Shown here piece after piece: positions 1-5,685 of a stretch of 15,014 nucleotides of DNA. A program made the translations under genes and the position numbers. Source of the DNA: Lysobacterales bacterium (GTDB lineage Bacteria > Pseudomonadota > Gammaproteobacteria > Xanthomonadales > SZUA-36); the NCBI GenBank assembly GCA_029287515.1, contig JARFQZ010000156.1:1-15014 (forward strand). The letters run 5' to 3'. Numbering within the stretch: position 1 is the first letter of the stretch; each line of letters starts with the position of its first letter. The notes beneath the pieces are model-generated. The model saw only the letters and a list, made by a program, of their open reading frames with translations. It ran no database searches and was not told the DNA's origin.

Positions 1-417
1 ACCGTACGCTGTGACATCGTAAGCGCCCATGCCGAGATCTTTTCCGGCGAGGCCAAGATGGTCTTTGCGACTGGTGTTTCCGGAGAGCTCGGCATCAGCC
101 CGCGTCATGCGCCCCTGATCACGCAGCTCAAGCCTGGACCGGTCAGGGTACTCCAGGCTAATGACGAGGAAGCTTTTTTCTTCGTCAGCGGCGGCATCCT
201 CGAAGTGCAGCCCCACGAGATCACCGTGTTGACCGATACTGCGACACGCGGCGAAGATCTTGATGAAGCCGCGGCAAAACAGGCCAAGGAAGAAGCCGAA
301 CGAGAACTGGCTGACCGTACAGGTGAGATGGAAGTGGCCGAGGCCCAGGCCAGGCTACTCGAGGCCGTCGCCCAGTTGCAGGCCGTTGAACGGTTGCGCA
401 AGAATCTCAAACGCTAA
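1..417 (+). CDS. atpC: F1Fo ATP synthase epsilon subunit (first copy, 5' end cut by window)
   Basis: This is the epsilon subunit of the F1 central stalk, which couples rotation to catalysis and can inhibit ATP hydrolysis. The frame is open from base 1 and begins TVRCDIVSAHAEIFSG, the usual start of the epsilon beta-sandwich, so only a few N-terminal codons lie outside the window. The family signatures GELGISP, HAPLIT, LKPGPVRV and GGILEV follow in order. The C-terminal part (DLDEAAAKQAKEEAEREL up to ERLRKN) is the alanine- and glutamate-rich helical hairpin. The gene ends with TAA at 415-417. In proteobacteria atpC is normally the last gene of the atp operon, and here it is followed by a dyad and an unrelated gene, so this is probably the main-operon copy; atpD itself is not visible. 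A second complete epsilon gene lies at 5249-5680, about 65% identical by hand alignment. Confidence 0.95.
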   Translation, partial: TVRCDIVSAHAEIFSGEAKMVFATGVSGELGISPRHAPLITQLKPGPVRVLQANDEEAFFFVSGGILEVQPHEITVLTDTATRGEDLDEAAAKQAKEEAERELADRTGEMEVAEAQARLLEAVAQLQAVERLRKNLKR

Positions 418-431
418 GCCCACAGTCCCCC

Positions 432-473
432 TTCAACGATTCAGCCGGCCGGTTTATACTGGCCAGCTGAATC
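432..473 (+). promoter_or_regulatory. Dyad (438-473) overlapping a possible sigma70 promoter
   Basis: Bases 438-452 pair with 459-473 as a 15-bp stem with one mismatch and one G-T pair, around a six-base loop TTTATA. No T-run follows, so it does not look like an ordinary intrinsic terminator. A possible -10 TATACT (455-460) spans the loop and the start of the right arm. With TTCAAC (432-437) 17 bases upstream as a weak -35, it would serve the exported-protein gene at 516. It could be an mRNA 3'-end stabiliser for the atp transcript, an operator, or both. The structure is seen directly; the function is inferred. Confidence 0.4.
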
Positions 474-515
474 ACTATTGCCATTAAGCCCCCTTCTAAC
501 GGAGTACATACCTTC

Positions 516-1097
516 ATGAAAATGAAACTGATTTTATTGATTACCGCGCTGGTATTCTCACTGAGCCTGCAGGCTGGTGAAGGATCCAAGATGAGAGACA
601 TTGAACCCATTTCAGCTACCCAGACTGTACAGTTGGTCGCAGTCATTGAAGCCATTGACCGCGAGGCACGCACGTTTACGCTGACCGGCCCGCAGGGTAA
701 CAGCCGCACGCTTCAGGCCAGGCCAGACTCCAACAATATCGACAAGATTGAAGTCGGTGACAAGGTCAATGTCGAATACATTCAGCACATGTCGATCGAA
801 GTTTACGAAGGCGCAGAAGGCATGAAAGCCGGTGCCGGTGCGATGGCCGCGGAAGCCGTCAACAAGGAAGGCGAAAACCCGGCCGGCATGGAAATGCTGA
901 CCACGGTCACGACCGCCATCGTCAAGGAAATCAACATCGAGGGCAACACCTTCAAGCTGGCGTGGCCCAATGGAGATATCCAGGAATACGAAGCCCAGAA
1001 TCCTGAAAACCTGAAAAAAGCCCAGGTTGGCGACGTCGTGGTTCTGACGTTCACCGAAGCGATCGCCATGGCGCTGGCTGAAGTTCCGGCCGAATAA
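516..1097 (+). CDS. Exported protein of unknown function with two related beta-rich repeats
   Basis: The 193-residue product has a clear signal peptide: MKMK, a hydrophobic stretch at about 5-18, and likely cleavage after LQA at residue 20. The mature part contains two similar units at about 38-95 and 130-187. Each reads roughly as a V-I-x-x-I-x-x-E-x-x-TF-x-L strand pair, then a PxG turn, then a conserved VGD (80-82 and 171-173) leading into a final strand. A methionine-, alanine- and glycine-rich linker (about 98-126) separates them. The pattern suggests two small OB-like or other beta-barrel domains, but I do not recognise a named family with certainty. GGAG at 501-504 lies 11 bases before the ATG. 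The gene stands alone between atpC and a strong terminator. The likely location is the periplasm. Confidence 0.8.
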   Translation: MKMKLILLITALVFSLSLQAGEGSKMRDIEPISATQTVQLVAVIEAIDREARTFTLTGPQGNSRTLQARPDSNNIDKIEVGDKVNVEYIQHMSIEVYEGAEGMKAGAGAMAAEAVNKEGENPAGMEMLTTVTTAIVKEINIEGNTFKLAWPNGDIQEYEAQNPENLKKAQVGDVVVLTFTEAIAMALAEVPAE

Positions 1098-1120
1098 GTC
1101 CGAAGCTTAATAGCTGATCA

Positions 1121-1157
1121 AACCGCGCAACCGGGAGACCGGTTGCGCGGTTTTTTT
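1121..1157 (+). terminator. Rho-independent terminator after the exported-protein gene
   Basis: A perfect 14-bp stem, AACCGCGCAACCGG (1121-1134) pairing with 1139-1152, closes on a GAGA tetraloop. A run of seven T residues (1151-1157) follows. Read on the other strand, the hairpin is followed by only three T residues, so it would be a weak terminator for the convergent channel gene. That gene's distal stop codon (1156-1158) overlaps the end of the T-run. Confidence 0.93.
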
Positions 1158-1464
1158 ATGCTCCCGGGGGAACGTGCCCGGATTCCGATACCGCGTTTTC
1201 GATCTGGATGGTGCGGCCCGGCAGTGCGAACTGCGCGCCTGCGCCGTGAATGATCTCCATGATTCTGAAATTCAGATCCTCCGCGATGCGCAGGGATTCG
1301 GAAAAATCCGTTGTTTTCATGAAGGAATGGACTTTGATCAGGATGGCATCCTTGTCGAAATCGGTTAGGCGTACGCGCAACGGATCATCGTGAACTTCTT
1401 CGTGCTGTTCCAGTAGTTCCATGATCCCCGCCCTGATCTCACGCAAGTGCTCCGGGGTCGTGTC
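1156..1464 (-). pseudogene. C-terminal part of the MscS-family gene, beyond an in-frame amber codon
   Basis: This stretch continues the same reading frame as the channel gene at 1465-2787 directly after its TAG. It starts DTTPEHLREI, contains RVRLTDF, FMKTTDFSESLRIAEDLN and GRTIQIEN, and ends at TAA (1156-1158). These are the expected residues of the cytoplasmic alpha/beta domain of MscS-family channels, so the reading frame was maintained and only one codon is broken. No plausible independent start exists: the TTG at 1446-1444 has GGAG only three bases away. Unless the stop is read through or is a sequencing error, this part is not translated. Confidence 0.8.
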
Positions 1465-2787
1465 CTACCGCAACCGCAATGTGGGCCAAACACGTATTTT
1501 TTCCCGTGCCGTGAAATTTTCGATTTCAACATGCGCCAGGCGGGCATTGGGCACAAGGATCAGGGTATTGGTCAGCGTGCGGATCCGGGTGCTGCGCAGG
1601 CCAATGTCTTCCACGGTGCCGGTGTAGCCTCCATATTGGCAGAAGTCTCCCACGCGGATGGGGGCCTGTGAAAACAACGACAGGGCGCCCATCATGTCTT
1701 CGATGGGCTTTTGCAGGGCCAGGGCCAATGCCAGGCCGCCGACACCCAGGCCGGCCAGCACCGTGGAAATATTCACCCCGATGTTGTTCAGCCAGAACAG
1801 GACGGCAAAAAGCAGGACAAACAGCTTTACGAATGTTGTGATGGGCTGCATCAGCCGGGCTGCGCCTGGTCTGCCCAGGGCATTCAGTTTTTCCTGTTTG
1901 TGCGTCTTGACCAGGTTGGCGATGGACCAGAGGGCCCAGATCAGCACAATCGTGTTGACTGTCCCGGCTTTCATCCATTCCTGTGCAACCGCGCCTGCAC
2001 CCAGGCGTTGAACGACGAAGCCCAGGACAAGCAGGACACCCACCGCTACCAGCGGGCCGGTCAGAATTTTGCGCCAGAGTTTGTAAGTAGCGCTGTCCGG
2101 CTTCAGGAACAGCCTGACAAGAATAATCCCCAGCAGGTAAAACAGCGGCCAACTGATGAAAGCAGCGGCCAGAATGATGAACCACTTGAATGCTTCAAAC
2201 CCGAGGAATGCAACGTCCTCCGGGAACCACGTTCGTATGGTTTCAATGGTTTGCGGATAGCTGTACTCGTCATAAAGCTGAGGTATCAGCGCCACGGAGC
2301 GATTGGACACTTTCCAGATATTCTCGCCGTCCCCCCTGGGCACGAGTTGCATCCAGATGGGAACATCGCCATCACTCGTCTTGATCACGACCAGTTGATC
2401 CCGGTATGACGGCAAACCATCTCCCTTGAGGCCTTCCGGACTGTCGCTGACCGTGTAGTCATCCAACCACACAGCCCGGGCAAACACGTGGTTCAGCTGC
2501 CGTGCCAATTCCTGCCCGCCGATCTCCTCGACATCACGCGGCAGGTTGCGCATATCCAGGTACTGGGACGCTTTTTCGAAATCCAGGTCGGCAGCGGCTT
2601 GAAGGTATCCAACGATGCTGCCGCGGGGGTTTCCGCGGTTGAGGGCGTCCTCAGGGCCCTTGTCAACTACCTCCTGGACCACCACCGCGGTGGTTTTTTC
2701 CGCAGGCTCATCCTGCGCCAGAACGGTTGTGCTGAACCACAAGAAGGGAAGCAGGAGAAGGGCAATTTTCAGGTTTAGTGATTTCAT
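1465..2787 (-). CDS. MscS-family mechanosensitive channel, truncated by an in-frame TAG
   Basis: The product would be an inner-membrane channel of the small-conductance mechanosensitive family, which releases solutes on osmotic downshift. The 440 residues before the stop show a signal peptide (about 1-24), a periplasmic domain (25-195), hydrophobic segments at about 197-228, 239-261, 276-296 and 315-336, and the Gly/Ala-rich pore helix at about 339-370 (AGLGVGGLALALALQKPIED). The beta domain (about 372-430) includes IRVGDF, GTVEDIGLRSTRIRT and VPNARL. The stop at 1465-1467 falls where the family has tyrosine in an LRY-D-TTP-type junction, and homologous sequence continues in frame for about 100 codons. 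The intact gene would have encoded 543 residues. Loss of the alpha/beta cage would probably impair assembly or gating. The gene is transcribed divergently from pyrB, with a weak ribosome site. Confidence 0.85.
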   Translation of the reverse strand: MKSLNLKIALLLLPFLWFSTTVLAQDEPAEKTTAVVVQEVVDKGPEDALNRGNPRGSIVGYLQAAADLDFEKASQYLDMRNLPRDVEEIGGQELARQLNHVFARAVWLDDYTVSDSPEGLKGDGLPSYRDQLVVIKTSDGDVPIWMQLVPRGDGENIWKVSNRSVALIPQLYDEYSYPQTIETIRTWFPEDVAFLGFEAFKWFIILAAAFISWPLFYLLGIILVRLFLKPDSATYKLWRKILTGPLVAVGVLLVLGFVVQRLGAGAVAQEWMKAGTVNTIVLIWALWSIANLVKTHKQEKLNALGRPGAARLMQPITTFVKLFVLLFAVLFWLNNIGVNISTVLAGLGVGGLALALALQKPIEDMMGALSLFSQAPIRVGDFCQYGGYTGTVEDIGLRSTRIRTLTNTLILVPNARLAHVEIENFTAREKIRVWPTLRLR

Positions 2788-2852
2788 CTGGTGAATCCGC
2801 GTTTAGCTGACTTTCGGCAAGTGGGAAGTATATCCAACGGTGGGCGCCGGTC

Positions 2853-2858
2853 TATAAT
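2853..2858 (+). promoter_or_regulatory. Consensus -10 element of the pyrB promoter
   Basis: TATAAT matches the sigma70 -10 consensus exactly and lies 35 bases before the pyrB ATG. No convincing -35 hexamer sits 16-18 bases upstream, so an activator or upstream contacts may be needed. The predicted leader is under 30 bases. That leaves no room for a leader peptide and attenuator like those of enterobacterial pyrBI. The same 106-base gap must hold the promoter of the divergent channel gene, where a reverse-strand TATACT (2827-2832) is a candidate. Confidence 0.55.
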
Positions 2859-2893
2859 ATACACACTCTCAGTCACCGGTTCGGGGAATATTC

Positions 2894-3817
2894 ATGCGGC
2901 ATGTGATCTCGGTTCAGGACTTCTCCGCAGAGGAGATTATCGACATACTTGACCGGGCGGAGACCATGGTCGAAATCGCCAAAGGAAACGATGTTTCGGA
3001 AATCCTCAAGGGAAAAGTACTCGCCGCAATATTTTTTGAGCCATCCACCCGCACCCGGCTTTCCTTCGAAACAGCCATGAACCGGCTTGGAGGCGGGGTG
3101 ATAGGCTTTGCCGGGACCGAGGCGACATCGGTTGTGAAGGGCGAAACCCTGGCCGACACGATCCGCATGGTCAGCGGCTACGCCGATGCGGTGGTTCTTC
3201 GCCATCCGCGTGAAGGCGCCGCGAAACTGGCGACCCAGTTTTCAGACGTGCCGATCCTGAACGCCGGAGACGGGGCAGGGCAACACCCGACCCAGACCAT
3301 GCTCGACCTGTTTACGATCCGCACGGAACTGGGGCGGCTGGAAGGTCTGAACATCAGTCTGGTCGGAGACCTCCGTTACGGAAGAACGGTACATTCACTG
3401 GCCATCGCACTGGCCAAGTTCGGCAACACCATCAACCTGGTGTCTCCTGAGGGCCTGGAAATGCCGGGCGAGGTGATCAGTCACCTCGAAGACACCGGAA
3501 GGTTTGGCAAAGCCTGTCATTCACCCGAAGAGATCATCGCGGATACCGACATGCTCTATGTCACGCGGATCCAGAAGGAGCGTTTCCCGGACCCGGTTGA
3601 ATACGAGAAGGTAGCAGGGATGTACCGTGTGGACCCGGAACTGGTTTCCAGGGGCCCGGAACACATGATTATCCTGCACCCGCTGCCACGTGTGAATGAA
3701 ATCACGCCCGAAGTGGACGCACTGCCGCAGGCCAAGTACTTCCAGCAGGCTTTCAATGCGGTGCCGGTCCGGATGGCGCTGCTCTCGATGGTGATAGGGG
3801 GGCAAAGCAATGTCTAA
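2894..3817 (+). CDS. pyrB: Aspartate carbamoyltransferase, catalytic chain
   Basis: PyrB joins carbamoyl phosphate and L-aspartate to N-carbamoyl-aspartate, the committed step of pyrimidine synthesis in the cytoplasm. At 307 residues it has the normal length. The carbamoyl-phosphate loop FFEPSTRTRLSFE has STRT at 51-54. Active-site residues follow: K82 in VKGETLADT, R103-H104-P in the RHP motif, H131-P-T-Q134, R164 in GDLRYGRTVHS, R225 and Q227 in TRIQKERF, and HPLPRVNEI at 262-270. Start choice: GGGGAA (2883-2888) lies five bases before the ATG. The 3' end overlaps pyrI by eight bases. In spacing around the lysine loop and in the PVRMALL ending it resembles, from memory, archaeal-type chains more than the E. 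coli one. The catalytic residues look complete, so it should be active. Confidence 0.97.
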   Translation: MRHVISVQDFSAEEIIDILDRAETMVEIAKGNDVSEILKGKVLAAIFFEPSTRTRLSFETAMNRLGGGVIGFAGTEATSVVKGETLADTIRMVSGYADAVVLRHPREGAAKLATQFSDVPILNAGDGAGQHPTQTMLDLFTIRTELGRLEGLNISLVGDLRYGRTVHSLAIALAKFGNTINLVSPEGLEMPGEVISHLEDTGRFGKACHSPEEIIADTDMLYVTRIQKERFPDPVEYEKVAGMYRVDPELVSRGPEHMIILHPLPRVNEITPEVDALPQAKYFQQAFNAVPVRMALLSMVIGGQSNV

Positions 3818-4268
3818 GAAGTTCATGAAGGTTCAGCGCATCGAGCACGGTACGGTTATCGACCACATCCTTCCGGGAAGAGCGTTCGACGTTCTGCGTG
3901 TGCTGGGCATATCCACCGATCGGAGCATGAGCATCCTGATCAACTCGCATTCGGCCAAGGGCGGTACGAAGGACATTCTGAAGATCGAGGATGTTGAACT
4001 GTCCGACGAGGAAGCCAGCCGCCTGGCGCTGGTTTCACCCCATGCGACAGTCAACATCATCGTCGAGGGCAAAGTGGTCAAGAAATTCAACGCGGAAGCG
4101 CCGGTTATGGTCCGGGGAGTGCTGAGCTGTTCGAATCCGAACTGTATTTCCAATCAGAATGAGCCGATCCAGTCGGAGTTCAGGCTCAGTCTGGATTCGG
4201 AACATCGTTATGTCTGTACTTATTGCCAACGGGATATCGTCGACCTGGCCCGTAGAATCCGTTCCTGA
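3810..4268 (+). CDS. pyrI: Aspartate carbamoyltransferase, regulatory chain
   Basis: PyrI binds nucleotides and holds the catalytic trimers together in the class-B dodecameric enzyme, allowing feedback control by CTP and activation by ATP. The 152-residue product has the nucleotide-binding domain with GTVIDHI at 14-20 and the KDILKIE strand near 54-60. The C-terminal zinc domain carries four cysteines at 107, 112, 136 and 139 (C-x4-C ... C-x2-C), the PyrI zinc site that contacts PyrB. The ATG overlaps the end of pyrB by eight bases, with a G-run at 3797-3802 as ribosome site, which implies translational coupling and balanced amounts of the two chains. The VNII and GVLSCSNPNC segments look closer to archaeal PyrI than to the E. 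coli protein, judged from memory. Confidence 0.96.
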   Translation: MSKKFMKVQRIEHGTVIDHILPGRAFDVLRVLGISTDRSMSILINSHSAKGGTKDILKIEDVELSDEEASRLALVSPHATVNIIVEGKVVKKFNAEAPVMVRGVLSCSNPNCISNQNEPIQSEFRLSLDSEHRYVCTYCQRDIVDLARRIRS

Positions 4269-4280
4269 AGGAGTCTGCCT

Positions 4281-5252
4281 TTGCTCGAATTGAGCGACCA
4301 CATCGGCCTCGAGGACATCCAGTCGGCGGCCAGGATTGTCTATGCAAACATGCCGCCTACTCCCCAGTATCGCTGGCCATTGCTCTGCGAGCAGTTGGAT
4401 GCGGATGTTTTCGTCAAGCATGAAAACCAAACCCCAGTCGGTGCGTTCAAGATCCGCGGGGGGCTGGTGTATTTTTCTCATCTCGCCAGCTCGGGTGAAA
4501 TGCCGGCCGGAGTCATCAGCGCGACTCGCGGAAATCACGGCCAGTCGGTGGGGTATGCAGCCCGCCAGCACGGAATACCCTGTACCGTGGTCGTGCCCCA
4601 TGGCAACAGCGTCGGGAAAAACGCCGCCATGCGGTCACTGGGCGTTGAGCTGATCGAGGCCGGCAATGACTTCCAGGAATCACTCGAATACGCTTTGGAA
4701 CTGGCTGACGAGCGCTCTTTGCACTTTGTGCCTTCATTTCACCCCCTCTTGATCGCGGGTGTGGCGACCTACTCCCTGGAACTGTTCAACACTGTCGATA
4801 ATATTCACACGGTTTATGTTCCGATCGGCCTGGGATCCGGTATCTGCGGAATGATCGCTGCGCGTGATGCGCTTGGCCTGGATACCCGGATCGTCGGCGT
4901 GGTTTCAGCGCATGCGACTGCATATTCACAATCTTTCAGTTCGGGCCGGCTGGTTGAGTCACCCGTTACCACCCAACTGGCGGATGGCATGGCCTGCCGG
5001 ACACCGCAACCTGCCGCGCTGGAAATGATTGGCAGGGGAGTCGACAGAATTGTTGAGGTCAGTGACGGGGAAGTGGCCGCCGCGATGCGAATGATGTTTG
5101 AGTGCACCCACAACACGTGTGAAGGAGCAGGGGCGGCAGCGCTGGCAGCGGCCACGCAGGAGCAGTCCCGGATTTCAGGGCGAAAAATAGGCGTTGTTGC
5201 ATCCGGTGGTAACGTGGACAGGGACGTTTTTGCGAAGGTGCTCGGTTCGTGA
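4281..5252 (+). CDS. Threonine/serine dehydratase-type PLP enzyme (fold type II)
   Basis: This is a PLP-dependent beta-eliminating lyase of the threonine dehydratase family, likely converting threonine or another hydroxy-amino acid to a 2-oxo acid and ammonia. The 323 residues show the PLP lysine K57 in GAFKIRGG, the substrate loop TRGNHGQ at 82-88, the glycine-rich phosphate-binding loop GLGSG at 183-187 and ASGGN at 307-311. There is no C-terminal ACT-type regulatory domain, so it is unlike biosynthetic, isoleucine-inhibited IlvA and closer in length to catabolic enzymes. The exact substrate cannot be read from the sequence. TTG is chosen as start because AAGGAG (4268-4273) lies seven bases upstream. 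It begins 12 bases after pyrI and its stop overlaps the next gene, so it belongs to the pyrBI operon. Confidence 0.85.
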   Translation: MLELSDHIGLEDIQSAARIVYANMPPTPQYRWPLLCEQLDADVFVKHENQTPVGAFKIRGGLVYFSHLASSGEMPAGVISATRGNHGQSVGYAARQHGIPCTVVVPHGNSVGKNAAMRSLGVELIEAGNDFQESLEYALELADERSLHFVPSFHPLLIAGVATYSLELFNTVDNIHTVYVPIGLGSGICGMIAARDALGLDTRIVGVVSAHATAYSQSFSSGRLVESPVTTQLADGMACRTPQPAALEMIGRGVDRIVEVSDGEVAAAMRMMFECTHNTCEGAGAAALAAATQEQSRISGRKIGVVASGGNVDRDVFAKVLGS

Positions 5253-5680
5253 GGAATATGATTCAATGCGATATCGTTTCGGCTCACGAAATGATTTTTT
5301 CAGGTTCGGCTACCATGGTGGTTGCCGTGGGTGAAAATGGCGAGCTTGGCATTGCGCCGGGACACGCTCCCCTGATGACGACTTTGAAACCCGGTCCGGT
5401 GCGCGTCTTGATGAAAGACGGCGTGGAAACGGTATTTTTTGCCGCCGGAGGCATATTGGAGGTGATGCCGCACCTGGTAACCGTGCTCACGGATTCTGCA
5501 ATCCGCGCTGCCGACCTGGATGATGCTGCCGCGAAACTCGCAAAAGAAGAAGCGGAACGCGAACTGGCCGAGCGGACAATCACGATGGAGTTCACCGAAG
5601 CCCAGGCCAAGCTGGCCAAGGCCCTGGCAGAGTTACAGGCCATGGAACGTCTGCGTAAAAAGGCCAGGGTGAAACGCTGA
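5249..5680 (+). CDS. atpC: Second ATP synthase epsilon-type subunit, outside any atp operon
   Basis: This is a complete epsilon-family protein: the beta-sandwich (CDIVSAHEMIFSG, GELGIAPGHAPLMT, LKPGPVRVL, GGILEV) followed by the helical hairpin (DLDDAAAKLAKEEAEREL to ERLRKK). Hand alignment with the gene at 1-417 gives about 90 identities in about 137 positions. No other ATP synthase gene is adjacent; it is the last gene of the pyrBI and dehydratase operon. The start is ambiguous. GTG at 5249 overlaps the upstream TGA (GTGA) and has GAAGG ten bases before it. ATG at 5258 gives the more typical N terminus MIQCDIV, but GAGGA lies only two bases before it. It may replace or compete with the normal epsilon in the F1 stalk. 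No residue loss suggests decay. Confidence 0.9.
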   Translation: MRNMIQCDIVSAHEMIFSGSATMVVAVGENGELGIAPGHAPLMTTLKPGPVRVLMKDGVETVFFAAGGILEVMPHLVTVLTDSAIRAADLDDAAAKLAKEEAERELAERTITMEFTEAQAKLAKALAELQAMERLRKKARVKR

Positions 5681-5685
5681 CCCGT

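Noticed and set aside
1465..1467. TAG decoded as pyrrolysine
   Set aside because: Pyrrolysine is known mainly in methylamine methyltransferases. The position is a plain tyrosine in this family, and no pyl gene is in view.
1711..2409. Long open frame on the forward strand opposite the channel gene
   Set aside because: It lies wholly antisense to clear MscS-family coding sequence, is full of low-complexity GC-driven residues and has no ribosome site. It is a shadow frame.
1465..2787. A frameshift as the cause of the split channel gene
   Set aside because: The downstream part lies in exactly the same frame (2787 minus 1446 is a multiple of three), and the homology continues directly after TAG, so it is a nonsense codon and not an indel.
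2859..2893. Enterobacterial-style pyrBI attenuator with a leader peptide
   Set aside because: The predicted leader is under 30 bases, with no U-rich leader peptide and no terminator hairpin.
1..5680. Composite transposon or genomic island bounded by the two atpC copies
   Set aside because: There is no transposase, integrase, terminal inverted repeat or target duplication, and the copies are too diverged to be recent insertion ends.
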